From IMG/VR virus record IMGVR_UViG_3300005527_000018, positions 1 to 37,131 of that record: 37,131 nt of DNA; one strand, written 5' to 3'. Origin of the DNA: a virus. This document shows positions 6,568-15,664 of the stretch, piece by piece; the first letter of the stretch is position 1, and every line of letters starts with the position of its first letter. The notes under the pieces are model-generated. The model had not been told where the DNA came from and searched no databases. It worked only from the letters and a program-made list of their open reading frames with translations. Made by a program: the position numbers and the translations under genes.

Positions 6568-7814
6568 CCGACATCCTCCGACTGCAGACCCTGCGCTATG
6601 CGCTGCACGCTGACGCGATCACCTTTGCCGGCACGCCTGGCACGCTGGTCCCGCTTCAGCTTACCGACGACGGCGCGTCGTTCCTCCCGCGCAATCGGAC
6701 GCCCATTGATCGCAACCTGCGGTCGCTGTCGGGCCGCCGATTCCCGCACGTCCGCGGTGCGCAGGACGTCGCTGACATCACGGTGGCGACCGAATTCAAG
6801 GGCGTGAATTCAAACACGGGCGCGGCTGTCACCGATTGGGAAGCGAAGATGGAGCAGGGCTACCTGCTCGCCTCGCTGTTCGGCGCGGTGGCGCCCGCGA
6901 CGACGGGCGCGGCCCCGACCATCGCCGCTGCTGGTCACACGCCCGCGTCGGGGCTCCTGGCGTTCACCTCCGCCGCGAACGTGCAGAACGGCGCCGTAAT
7001 TGGATTCGCCACCTCCTCGGGCTTTCAGGTTGGGCGCGTGGCTTCGGGCGGCGGCGCGTCGACGACGACTGTCACGCTGGACCACCCCTACAGCGGCACG
7101 CCGACGAATGCCGCGACGGTGTTCCGGTTCGCTGTCTATTCGGTCAGCGACAGCGTGACGCAGCACGTCCACGGGTTCTTCTCGGCCGAGGGCGACAACT
7201 GGCGCCGCGATTACTTCGGCTGTGCCCCCATGTCGATGGACCTTGCGATCCCCAACACGGGGATCCTCGGCATGTCGTCGGTGTTCTCGCCGACGTCCTT
7301 TGCCGACGTGGCCGAGGCGAACCCGGCCTACGCCGACCCGACGGCGGGCAGCCCGATCGTGTCCGACGGTGGGATCTTCCGCCTCGACGGAGCCGAATTC
7401 CTGCTGCGCAATTGCTCGATCACCTACAACTGCGCGACGGCTGTGCGCGAGACGGCGAGCCGCGCGAACGGCCGCCTGGGCGGTGTCTGCGGCACCGGCG
7501 ACGGAAAATCGTTCATGGTCGAAGGCGAGCTCTACCTTGGCGCCTCGGCGGGCGCGACGGCGCTGGCCGAACTCGTCGACAGCAGCGGCACGCCGTCGAT
7601 CAATCAGCTCCTCGGCGACAGCGACAGCGCGGGTGACGTGTCGACGGTGCGCGAAGTGGCGTTGCAGGTCGGCACCGAGGCCGGGGCTTGCGTGTATGCG
7701 CTGCTGCCCACCGCGGATTTTCGCGCGTCGGTACAGGCCGGCGGCGCGTTCCCCGTCGTGCGTTTTCAGGCGATGGGCACGGGGGCGTTGCCTGCGGTGC
7801 TGGCCGTCGGGTAG
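6564..7814 (+). CDS. Putative major tail tube protein
   Basis: 416 aa. Beta-rich throughout with Gly/Thr/Ser-rich strands, no membrane segment, and features such as DVADITVATEFKGVN near the N-terminus and a repeated GASAGATALAELVDSSG-like surface loop. Position between tail terminator and the frameshifting tail chaperone pair is the classic place for the tube protein. It is about twice the length of a minimal tube protein, so an extra surface domain is likely (residues ~110-200 contain HTPASGLLAFTSAANV, an Ig-like candidate). It has a short 9-base gap to the chaperone. Confidence 0.65.
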   Translation: MTDILRLQTLRYALHADAITFAGTPGTLVPLQLTDDGASFLPRNRTPIDRNLRSLSGRRFPHVRGAQDVADITVATEFKGVNSNTGAAVTDWEAKMEQGYLLASLFGAVAPATTGAAPTIAAAGHTPASGLLAFTSAANVQNGAVIGFATSSGFQVGRVASGGGASTTTVTLDHPYSGTPTNAATVFRFAVYSVSDSVTQHVHGFFSAEGDNWRRDYFGCAPMSMDLAIPNTGILGMSSVFSPTSFADVAEANPAYADPTAGSPIVSDGGIFRLDGAEFLLRNCSITYNCATAVRETASRANGRLGGVCGTGDGKSFMVEGELYLGASAGATALAELVDSSGTPSINQLLGDSDSAGDVSTVREVALQVGTEAGACVYALLPTADFRASVQAGGAFPVVRFQAMGTGALPAVLAVG

Positions 7815-7823
7815 CGTCGGCGG

Positions 7824-8474
7824 ATGCCAGCCATCCTCATCTATCCCGGACAGCAGGGCGACCCAGTCGCCCTGCTGTCCGTTTTGCGCGAGGCCCATGA
7901 GGCCGCGCGTGCCGCACGCCAGACCGAGATCGACGCACGCCGCAAGGCCCGCGTCCCCCTCGACGACGCGACCAACTGGCAGGAGGTCGCCGAGGCGGTG
8001 GCCCGTGCCAGCCTCGCCCACGGCGAACGTGACAGCGGCAAGGTCGCTGCGGCTGCGCGTGACCTGCTGGCGCACACCGACGGCAACGCGCTGGAGCCGC
8101 TGGGCGAGTACCAGCCCGACCCCGACCTCGACGGGATCGTGGTGACGATGCGGATCGTCGACGACGCCACCCGTCGCCTGTGGTCCGCGCAGACGCAAGC
8201 GGCGTGGATTGCGATCCGCAACAGCATCAAGTCGGACGACGTCGTGGCCCGCCGCGACGCCTACTCCCGTCTCGAGGCCGTGTATGAAACGGTCATCGTA
8301 GGCGTCGTGGCGAAGCTAGACGGGCTGGAGGGCATGAAGGCTACCGTGGCCGAGTCCATGCCCGCCCTGCGCCTCGCTGGGCTTCTGGTGCCGCTACACG
8401 TCGCCGCGCGACACTTCCTTGAGCTTCCCCCGGGAAAAGCACTGCGCTGTGGGCAGCAACCGCCGTCGACCTGA
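7824..8474 (+). CDS. Tail assembly chaperone, short form (gpG-like)
   Basis: 216 aa, helical, with no recognisable enzyme motif. It lies between tail tube and tape measure and carries a perfect -1 slippery heptamer in frame near its end (8432-8438), so most ribosomes would stop at 8474 and a minority would enter the -1 frame. In lambda-like tails the short form and the extended form coat the tape measure and recruit tube subunits and are absent from the mature virion. The family is very diverse, so identification rests on order and the slip site. Confidence 0.8.
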   Translation: MPAILIYPGQQGDPVALLSVLREAHEAARAARQTEIDARRKARVPLDDATNWQEVAEAVARASLAHGERDSGKVAAAARDLLAHTDGNALEPLGEYQPDPDLDGIVVTMRIVDDATRRLWSAQTQAAWIAIRNSIKSDDVVARRDAYSRLEAVYETVIVGVVAKLDGLEGMKATVAESMPALRLAGLLVPLHVAARHFLELPPGKALRCGQQPPST

Positions 8475-8809
8475 GCGAATTTGACTGCTCGCGCTGCCCT
8501 GGGGCGCGGCGGCAGGCGTTCGGGTGCCACGGTGGGGCGTCCATGTCCTTCTTCGCCGCCACCGAGCACGAGACGCGGACCTGTCCACGGCGCCATCTGC
8601 TCAATCACCCCGACGTGACGGGGCCGCTGTCCCTGTGGCGGGCCTGCGAAGGCAGGCCGGGGATCGAGGCCCTGCGCGTGCTGTCGACGCACGCTGTCGA
8701 TGCTTTTGCCGTCATCGACCGCGGGCGAAGTGCTAAGATGGCCGACGACGCACGGCAGGCCGAGGCGGCGCGAAGCAGCGCCACGGCGGCCCCACCGCGG
8801 AGGCGATGA
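7824..8809 (+). CDS. Tail assembly chaperone, -1 frameshift product (gpGT-like)
   Basis: Joined product: frame 7824-8438, then -1 slip and continuation from 8438 to the stop at 8807-8809, giving about 328 aa. The -1 frame is open without a stop from the slip site. The extension of 123 aa contains FDCSRCPG, FGCHGG and RTCPRRH, a set of four to five cysteines that could bind one zinc, and ends in a basic tail (TAAPPRRR). It has no good independent start; the internal ATG at 8543 lacks a ribosome site. The stop overlaps the tape-measure ATG (ATGATG). Confidence 0.75.
8432..8438 (+). promoter_or_regulatory. Programmed -1 frameshift slippery site GGGAAAA
   Basis: Reading frame places it as CCG GGA AAA, i.e. 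G_GGA_AAA, the X_XXY_YYZ form; lambda uses GGGAAAG at the same gene junction. A short pairing CTGC/GCAG follows (about 8442-8457), which could act as a weak stimulator. Confidence 0.85.
8731..8740 (+). promoter_or_regulatory. Extended -10-like element TGCTAAGATG before the tape measure
   Basis: TG-C-TAAGAT-G lies inside the chaperone extension, 65 bases before the tape-measure ATG. It fits the TG-S-TA-N4-G pattern seen at 29007, 29731 and 31673. No matching -35 is visible, so it could be chance or coding constraint. Confidence 0.3.
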
Positions 8810-10686
8810 TGGCGGGCCAGACGATCGAGACAGTCATCACCGTCGACGCGAACCAAGCAATCGCCGAGCTTGCCAAATTCGATCATGAGACAAAGGCGGC
8901 CGAAAAGGCCCTGCGCGACGCTGACGCTGCGACAAAGGCGTTTGAGAAGACGCAGCGCGAAGCCGTCGCCGCAGTCACTGCGATCGACACGCGGGTCGAG
9001 AAATATCAGCGCGACATCGTGGCGCTGGCGACTGCCATGGCTTCCGGCACGGGCAACACCAAGGCCTACGAAGCCGAAATGCGGCAACTAAACGCCGAGC
9101 TTGATCGGCTGAACGGCAAGACACGCACGCTGAAACCTTCCATCGCTTCGGTTGCGACCGAAATGCGGAAGGTAGAAAGCTCGGGCAATCAAGCTGCGCT
9201 GAAATTAATGACCCTGTCGCAAGCGGCAGACGATGCGCAGTATGGGCTTCGCGGCATGTTGAACAACATCCCGCAAGTCGTGCAGGCGTTCGGCGGCGGC
9301 ATGGGCCTCGCTGGCGGCATCAGCATCGCCGCCACCGCGCTTTTTCAGGTCTATGACCGCTTCATCGACGTCGGCGATGCCGCCAAGACAGGGACGGAAA
9401 CTGCCGGGTCATACGTCGACGATCTGCGCAAAGAGATTTCCGACCTGTCGAAAGAACTGACGGACTTACAAGGCACCGCGACGCGCGTTGCGATGGAGGA
9501 GCAGGGCAAGCGCATCGAGATCGCGGCCAAGGAAGCGCAGGCGATGATCGACGCCGTCGGCGGGCGGGCGCGCCTTGGCGTGCTGGAAGCAGCGACGAAG
9601 GGCGGGGCGCAGATGGAGAATCTGCAATCACGCGCTGAATACATGGCCCGGGACATCGTGTACCGGACGCGAAATCCATTCGTCTCGCCTGAGATGCTGA
9701 AGCAAGCGATCGACGCCCGCGAAAAGCTCGATCTTGAAATGGCCAAGATGGCTGCGATGGCCCGCATCGAGCAGGAGAAGGAAGATCAAAAGAGGATCGA
9801 TCAAGCTGTCGACGCTGCGAACGCCATCACCGAGGCCGAGGCCAAGGGAAGCAAGCAGCGGATCGACAACGCCAAGAAGGAGGCGGACGCCAAGTTTGCC
9901 ATCTTCGTCTCCAGCATGGAGGAGGAGGAGCGGCAGCTAAAGGAAGTAGCCAAGATGCGCCGCGAGGCGGCCGCGGAGCGAGAGAAGCTGGAATTGGAGC
10001 GCATGTCCCTGTCCCTGTCCGGCGGTTTCGTCAACAACGAAATCCGCGGCGCTGGCGCAGGCACGCAGGGTGCGGCCGCGACTACCGAGATGCAAGCGAT
10101 GGCCGTCGAGGCGGCCAAGAATGCCGCTATGGCCGAGGATTGGTCGTTGGCGTGGATCAAGGCTGGCCGCGATGTCGCCGATTCGTTCGGCGACCTGCAA
10201 TCGGTGGCGACCGGCACGCTGTCCACGCTGACGGCAGGGACGCAGCAATACCTCGACGACGTGATCACCGGACAGGAAAACGCTGAGGCGGCGCTTGCGA
10301 CGATGCTTATGCGCACCGCTGGGCAAGCCTTGATCGGCAGCGGCATCGACCTCGGCGGCCGCGCTGTGGTGTCTGCTTTCACTGGTCTGCAACCACTGGC
10401 AGCGGCGCAGGGCGCAGCAGCGGCGGGCCTGATTGCGTCTGGTGTCGCGCTGGGCGGCACGGCGACGGGCATCGAGCACATGGCGGCCGGCGGCCAGATC
10501 GGCAGGCCGCTGCCAGACAAGTCCGCCACCGACCGAGGCGCGTCCCCACGCTCGTCCCGCGGCGGCGGAGACGGTGGGCCCCTCGTGATTAATATCAGCT
10601 ATGGTGTCGGCGGGCCGCTGCCCGAGGACACCGCACGCGAAATCGCCCGCGTCCAGCGCACGGGTAATCGGAGGTCCGGAGCATGA
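8806..10686 (+). CDS. Tape measure protein
   Basis: 626 aa; ATG 8806 or 8809, both following CGGAGG at 8798-8803. A long coiled coil (residues ~15-125: AELAKFDHETKAAEKALRDA onward) is followed by a Gly/Ala hydrophobic patch (GGGMGLAGGISIAATALFQV), more charged helix (residues ~190-400), and a second Gly/Ala-rich region near 500-570. This is the usual tape-measure design. If the common rule of about 0.15 nm per residue holds, the tail would be near 90-95 nm, short for a siphovirus. It sits directly after the frameshifting chaperones and before the distal tail genes. Ends overlap the next ATG (ATGA). Confidence 0.9.
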   Translation: MMAGQTIETVITVDANQAIAELAKFDHETKAAEKALRDADAATKAFEKTQREAVAAVTAIDTRVEKYQRDIVALATAMASGTGNTKAYEAEMRQLNAELDRLNGKTRTLKPSIASVATEMRKVESSGNQAALKLMTLSQAADDAQYGLRGMLNNIPQVVQAFGGGMGLAGGISIAATALFQVYDRFIDVGDAAKTGTETAGSYVDDLRKEISDLSKELTDLQGTATRVAMEEQGKRIEIAAKEAQAMIDAVGGRARLGVLEAATKGGAQMENLQSRAEYMARDIVYRTRNPFVSPEMLKQAIDAREKLDLEMAKMAAMARIEQEKEDQKRIDQAVDAANAITEAEAKGSKQRIDNAKKEADAKFAIFVSSMEEEERQLKEVAKMRREAAAEREKLELERMSLSLSGGFVNNEIRGAGAGTQGAAATTEMQAMAVEAAKNAAMAEDWSLAWIKAGRDVADSFGDLQSVATGTLSTLTAGTQQYLDDVITGQENAEAALATMLMRTAGQALIGSGIDLGGRAVVSAFTGLQPLAAAQGAAAAGLIASGVALGGTATGIEHMAAGGQIGRPLPDKSATDRGASPRSSRGGGDGGPLVINISYGVGGPLPEDTAREIARVQRTGNRRSGA

Positions 10687-12041
10687 CCTATCCTGTCCTC
10701 CTGCCCGCGATCGTCCTGACGAGCGCGAACAATTCGATCCGATTCAGCGAAGGTGTCACGACGGCGACAGCGGTCATCCCGGCCGGGACCTACTACTTGC
10801 GCGGCAACTACACGAGCAACCTTATTTGGCCATCGGAGGATTTTTCCGTATGGACGACGGCTGCCACGGTGGGCGCGGTGCCTGGATACGGCGTCGCGCC
10901 AAATGGCGCGTCGTCGTTCATGATCTACAAGATCACTGCCGCGACGTCGCAATTCATCACGCGGGCAATTACGTCGATTTCCGCCACGTCCACAGTGTCG
11001 GCGTTCGTCCGCAAGGCGACAGCGAACCTCACCGACCTCAATTTGTACGACGTGACGGCCAACGTCGATCGGCATCTCGTGCGAATCGCGTGGTCGTCCA
11101 CCGGTGTCCCGACGCTGTCGACGGTGTCGGGGAGCGGGACGCTGTTCCCGCCGCAGATTTGCGGGAACGGCTGGTGGCGGATCGCGTTTAGCGTGACGGG
11201 CATTGTGACGGGCAACAGCAATTCGCTGTTCCTTTACCCCGCCAGCACCGGACCAGCCGAGGGCAGCGTCGAGGCGTGGGGCGTGCAGGTCGAAACCGGC
11301 GCAGCCGCGCGCGACTACGTCAGGACGACGACGGCGTCCGCCGTCGGCCCATCCGATGACTTTTGCCTTGCGCTAAAACAGGCCATGGAGTCGGCCACGG
11401 CGTCGACGAACATCTATGACATCGACGTCACGCGCAGCATTTCCCCCTCTGCGCCGCACACGATACTGACCATCACCCGAAACGCAGGATTCGGATCGGA
11501 TGCTTTCGGGATTCAGTGGCCCAACGCACTGACGACGTTTGACGAACGTCTTATCGGATTCAGCGCAAACAGCAGCAGCGACTTCCCGCCCGGCGGCGCG
11601 CTCAAGACGTCGACGCAGGCGTGTGCGGCATCGTGGGTTAGCAACGACATCCCGCGCGAAATCGAGCCCGTCAGCGAGCGCGTCGTTTCCGTCCCCCGCG
11701 CAGCCTCGGGGCGCGTGCAAGGCGTGTCGCGCTCGGCGCGGATGCAGTCGTGGCGCATGGGCCTCGCCTTCGTCGACGAGCGGCGGATGCTGGTTGAGCG
11801 TGGCCTCACTGGCCCATGGGACACGTTAGAGGGGTTCCTTGAGCGATTCGGTGCTGGCGCCGCGTTTGATTTGCACCTTGCCGACATCGCCAGCGGCACC
11901 ACGCTGGCGCCCCTGTCGCTCGCCACGCGCGTCGACGCCATGCACTTCGCCGAGGACACCCTGTCGGGCTTCGCGCCAACGCGCCTCGGCCCTGGTGTGC
12001 CGCTCTACTCGCTGGATATGCGCTTGCACGCTAAGGTGTGA
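10683..12041 (+). CDS. Distal-tail-like protein with inserted beta-sandwich domain
   Basis: 452 aa. The first ~41 residues end VIPAGTYYLRG, and residues ~223 onward resume with GPSDDFCLALKQAMESATAS, reading as one interrupted unit. Between them, residues ~42-222, lies a self-contained beta-rich domain that starts NLIWPSEDFSVW and ends SVEAWGVQVETGAAARDYVR, the hallmark of jelly-roll domains widespread in phage tail proteins and suspected to bind carbohydrate. Evolved distal tail proteins are known to carry inserted binding domains. The C-terminal ~110 residues (RMQSWRMGLAFVDERRM) include the conserved last part. The assignment as distal tail (Dit-like) is inferred from the position after the tape measure. 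Confidence 0.65.
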   Translation: MTYPVLLPAIVLTSANNSIRFSEGVTTATAVIPAGTYYLRGNYTSNLIWPSEDFSVWTTAATVGAVPGYGVAPNGASSFMIYKITAATSQFITRAITSISATSTVSAFVRKATANLTDLNLYDVTANVDRHLVRIAWSSTGVPTLSTVSGSGTLFPPQICGNGWWRIAFSVTGIVTGNSNSLFLYPASTGPAEGSVEAWGVQVETGAAARDYVRTTTASAVGPSDDFCLALKQAMESATASTNIYDIDVTRSISPSAPHTILTITRNAGFGSDAFGIQWPNALTTFDERLIGFSANSSSDFPPGGALKTSTQACAASWVSNDIPREIEPVSERVVSVPRAASGRVQGVSRSARMQSWRMGLAFVDERRMLVERGLTGPWDTLEGFLERFGAGAAFDLHLADIASGTTLAPLSLATRVDAMHFAEDTLSGFAPTRLGPGVPLYSLDMRLHAKV

Positions 12042-12044
12042 TTC

Positions 12045-14315
12045 GTGACGTTCTACTCGACGATCGCCAGCCCTGACCGCCACGTCGATCTTGTCCTCGC
12101 CCTGCGTGTCGAGGGCATCCCCGTGGCGTTCGTGGAGCGCACCGTCCCGTCCGCCGTGGCGACGGCCCTGACGGGCTACACGCAATTCGCGGGGCTCACC
12201 CGCGTCGACGAGGGGGAAGCGGTCCTCGACATGCAGGAGCGACGGGAAATGGCCGCCACGCTGGCGGTCGAGCTGCTCGACGACAGCACCCGCACGCTGG
12301 CCGCGCTTTTCGCGGTCAACCGACGTGCAGTCGCGTATGCCCGCACCGACAGGACCACGGCAGACACCACGATCACCTTCGATCCGACCGGGGTCGCCGC
12401 GTTGTCAACGGGGCAGGTCATCTACTCTGACCGAGAAACGATCACGCTCGGCACCGTGACGTCATCGCCAGCACAGGCGACGGGATGCACGCGCGGAGCA
12501 TTCGGGTCAACAGCCGTCGCCATATATGGCGACACGGCGGGGTCCGCCGCCGACGGTGAGCCGTTTTACGTCGTGCCGCCCAATTGGACGGGACGCAGGG
12601 CGTACCTGTACGGGTACACGCTAGACGCTGCCGGTGGCGGGTTTGAGCAACTTCTAGGAACATGGATTATCGACGAGCCGCCGCGGCACAAGGGCGACGA
12701 CACCTGGTCGCTGACGATGGCCAGCGTCGCGCAAGAATACTACGAGCGCACGGTGGGCTTCGGCTTGCGCACGGAGACGGTCAAGCCGACGTCGGGCTAT
12801 CCGCTTTTCGGCACGTCGGGCGGGCGCGGCACGATTGAATTCCAACTGCACAGCGGCGGCGCGTCTGCTTTCCGGATGGGATCTAGTTATCCCACCTACG
12901 TCGTCGCGTCGTCGGAAGACGGCGAAAGGGCGTGCATCTTCGAATTGTCGTCGGTCAACACCGCCACCGATCGGATTGTCGTCTTTGGGTCCATTTCGGA
13001 ATCGTTCTTCGGGACCCGTCTTTTCCCGTTCATCGCAAACTTTCGCCCCCTCGCCATTTTGCCAAGCCGGCGGGCGCCGCTTTACGCGCTGCGGTCAAGC
13101 GAGGGGCAGGCTGGCGGGTATGACGCGCTGCCCGGCCGGGCGGCGGTATCGCTGACGAATCCGGGCTGGCGTCTCGGTGCAGGCTTCCCGGCGGCGGACG
13201 TTGATGTCACGTCATGGGAGGCCATCGAGACGCCGGACCTGACGCTGATCATTGACGACCAGATGTCCGTCGCGGACCTGCTGCGGGAGTGGTGCCTGTT
13301 GTCCGACACGGCGACCCGTGTCGACTCGCAGGGCCGGTTGTCGGTGTTCTCCATCTCCACGCCGCGCTTCACGTCGACGACCACGCTGGATGCGTCCAGC
13401 GTCGTCCCCGACAGCCGCGTCGAGGTATTCGCCGACGAGGGCAGCATCTTCCCACTGGCCGAGGTGCAGGCCGGATATTCGCCGCTGACGCGCGAATTCG
13501 CTGTGCAGACATCGCTGGTCGACACGGTGGCGATCCGCCGATACGCGCGGGCCCCGCAGACGCTCGACCTTGAGCTCCGTTCCATCGGCGTTTCGGACGC
13601 GCCTGCGACGAACCTGGATGCCCCGCCATTCACCCATCCATCGACGGTCCCGCTGGCCATGCTGCCGACGCTGCTGGCCAACGTCCAGCGCGGCGACGGG
13701 GGGCTGGCGCGACGGCTGATCCGCCTGTCGCTGACCCTGCGTCACCTCGACCTGCGCATCGGCGACGCCGTCACCCTTACGGTGATGCCTGAGGCATTCT
13801 CCACCCTGCCCGACATGCAGGGCGGCACGCTGGAAGGCGTGCGGGCCCGCGTCGTCGCGCGGCGTCCCCGCTACGACGATGGCCGGGTCGACGTGCAACT
13901 GGTCATCCTTGACCCGCTGGTGGTCGTCTGCCCCGCGTGCGTCATCGACAGCATCGCGGGAACGACGCTGACGCTGTCGACGACAGACCCAGCGAGCACG
14001 TCGACGCCTGCAAACGACTTCATCGTCGGCGTTGGCGTGCGCATCTTCGATCGCAGCGCCAACACGTCGCACACAACCAGTGTGTCAAGCATCCCTGCGA
14101 CGAACCAACTTGTGATCGGATCGGCGCCCGGCTTCACGATCGAGAACGGGGTCGACTATGTCGTGCTGTCGCCGTACCACGGCAGCACGTCGACCGGCGC
14201 CGCGTCGTCGACGGGCTACACGCTGTCGGAGATGGCGATCACAGTGCCGAACATCACAGGCAGCCTTGTCGCGCCAGCCAGCGGCGTGATCAACAACCAA
14301 CCACGGTGGCGATAA
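12045..14315 (+). CDS. Tail hub / baseplate-like protein
   Basis: 756 aa, GTG start just after the Dit-like stop. The N-terminal ~230 residues are beta-rich with CTRGAFGSTAVAIYGDTAG near residue 150, a loop typical of phage hub proteins. The middle contains DDQMSVADLLREWCLLSDTA near 405-424, resembling the helical element of gp27-like hubs. The C-terminal region (FIVGVGVRIFDRSA, ENGVDYVVLSPY) looks like an added Ig-like domain. Position after tape measure and Dit supports the central hub or tail-associated-protein role. There is no lysin domain. Confidence 0.65.
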   Translation: MTFYSTIASPDRHVDLVLALRVEGIPVAFVERTVPSAVATALTGYTQFAGLTRVDEGEAVLDMQERREMAATLAVELLDDSTRTLAALFAVNRRAVAYARTDRTTADTTITFDPTGVAALSTGQVIYSDRETITLGTVTSSPAQATGCTRGAFGSTAVAIYGDTAGSAADGEPFYVVPPNWTGRRAYLYGYTLDAAGGGFEQLLGTWIIDEPPRHKGDDTWSLTMASVAQEYYERTVGFGLRTETVKPTSGYPLFGTSGGRGTIEFQLHSGGASAFRMGSSYPTYVVASSEDGERACIFELSSVNTATDRIVVFGSISESFFGTRLFPFIANFRPLAILPSRRAPLYALRSSEGQAGGYDALPGRAAVSLTNPGWRLGAGFPAADVDVTSWEAIETPDLTLIIDDQMSVADLLREWCLLSDTATRVDSQGRLSVFSISTPRFTSTTTLDASSVVPDSRVEVFADEGSIFPLAEVQAGYSPLTREFAVQTSLVDTVAIRRYARAPQTLDLELRSIGVSDAPATNLDAPPFTHPSTVPLAMLPTLLANVQRGDGGLARRLIRLSLTLRHLDLRIGDAVTLTVMPEAFSTLPDMQGGTLEGVRARVVARRPRYDDGRVDVQLVILDPLVVVCPACVIDSIAGTTLTLSTTDPASTSTPANDFIVGVGVRIFDRSANTSHTTSVSSIPATNQLVIGSAPGFTIENGVDYVVLSPYHGSTSTGAASSTGYTLSEMAITVPNITGSLVAPASGVINNQPRWR

Positions 14316-14316
14316 C

Positions 14317-15657
14317 ATGCCCCTCGGATCACGGACACGCGAAGTCGCCAAGGACGCGATCATCACCGAGCGATGGCAAGACAACTTGCGGCAGGACGTC
14401 ATCGAGGTGCAGGACCGACTGACCAACGTCAACGGCTTGTTCACGTCGACGACTATCAATCACACGGGCGGCGGCCGCGGGTGTCCTTTGCACCTGCCGA
14501 TGACCTCGCAGCGCATTGGCCGTTCTATTGAGCTGACGTCGACGGACACCGCGGATACGTTTTACATCCTCGCCCTGCCGATCTTTATCCCGGCCGGCAG
14601 CCAGCAACAGCACATCCTCGAGGTCGACTGCCTGCGACGTGGCGACGCTGTCAGCGATGCGGTGTTTGTCGAGGTCCGCAACACATCGTGGACGCTGACC
14701 GCGGGCCCTACGCCGATGGTCACCGCGACGGACACGGGCACTGTCTCTGGCGTGCAGCGGCTTTCGCTGACGCTCGGGACGGGCTGGCAATATCTCCTCG
14801 TCTATCGCCGGCTGCTGCCAGGTGCGCAGACCCTCGACACGCTGGTGGGCTGGCGCCTGTATCCCGATTACGCCTTCGCAGGCGAGTCCAATGGGCTGCT
14901 TCCCGTGACAACGACGGCCGGCGGATCGCCATATCCTGCACTGACGACACTGACGCCGACGACAGTGGCGCAAAACCAGATCGGCAGCGGCGAGACACAA
15001 GAAGGCGTGGGGTCGTTCGCCCGGCCGCTGAATGCGTTTGTTTTGACGCGGATCAACCGCATGATCGGCACGCTGTGGGAATTTATGACCGGCGCCCCGG
15101 TGCCGGGAAACAGTGCGCTAACGACGACGACGACGCGCGATCTGAATCAAGCAAATTTCACCACCGAGCCGTCGATCGACTTCCCGATCGCGTGCGTCGC
15201 CCTCGGGTCCTACCCGACGACGGGGACGGCAAAAGGCGGCTGGCTTGGCACTTATGGTGCGTCCCCGACGCAGGGGCCGACGCAGTGGGTGCGCTACCCG
15301 CTGACGCAGAACACAGCCACAACGATCAACCTGACGTATCTGCGTCAGTGGATGCCGCCCTTCGCCACAGGCGCGTCAAGCAAACTGCGATGCGAGATCC
15401 TGTGCGCCAAGTATCAGGCGGCGGACACGCTCACCAATTGGCGCTTTACCGTGAACGAAGCGACGGCGGGCAATTCGTCGACGGTGGCGCTGACGCAGAT
15501 CGGGGCCACGGACTACTTCGTCGCCAGCATCACCGACGTACGCTTCACTGCGGGCGCAGAAAACTACTTCACGCTCCTGTTGACGTCGACGACGACAGCG
15601 GCCCCACTGACGCAAGAGCTGATCGTCCTTGGCTTCACGCTCGCCTTTGATCCTTGA
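14317..15657 (+). CDS. Tail tip/fibre-type structural protein
   Basis: 446 aa, ATG two bases after the hub stop. The N-terminus is helical and charged (RTREVAKDAIITERWQDNLRQD), probably the attachment segment. The body is beta-rich and Thr-rich and splits into two similar halves of about 140 residues (each ending in strands such as LVYRRLLPG and FTLLLTSTTT), suggesting tandem receptor-binding-type domains. The location at the end of the tail operon is where receptor-binding proteins usually sit. I recognise no family. Confidence 0.55.
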   Translation: MPLGSRTREVAKDAIITERWQDNLRQDVIEVQDRLTNVNGLFTSTTINHTGGGRGCPLHLPMTSQRIGRSIELTSTDTADTFYILALPIFIPAGSQQQHILEVDCLRRGDAVSDAVFVEVRNTSWTLTAGPTPMVTATDTGTVSGVQRLSLTLGTGWQYLLVYRRLLPGAQTLDTLVGWRLYPDYAFAGESNGLLPVTTTAGGSPYPALTTLTPTTVAQNQIGSGETQEGVGSFARPLNAFVLTRINRMIGTLWEFMTGAPVPGNSALTTTTTRDLNQANFTTEPSIDFPIACVALGSYPTTGTAKGGWLGTYGASPTQGPTQWVRYPLTQNTATTINLTYLRQWMPPFATGASSKLRCEILCAKYQAADTLTNWRFTVNEATAGNSSTVALTQIGATDYFVASITDVRFTAGAENYFTLLLTSTTTAAPLTQELIVLGFTLAFDP

Positions 15658-15664
15658 GGTCACG

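Noticed and set aside
6810-8198. 462-codon open frame on the - strand
   Set aside because: Lies opposite the tail tube and chaperone genes; it is Arg/His/Gly-rich with no ribosome site. Long antisense frames are expected where codon third positions are nearly all G or C.
12027-12036. GCTAAGGTG similar to the helicase promoter -10
   Set aside because: It is in the last codons of the distal-tail-like gene and has no -35; most likely coding coincidence.
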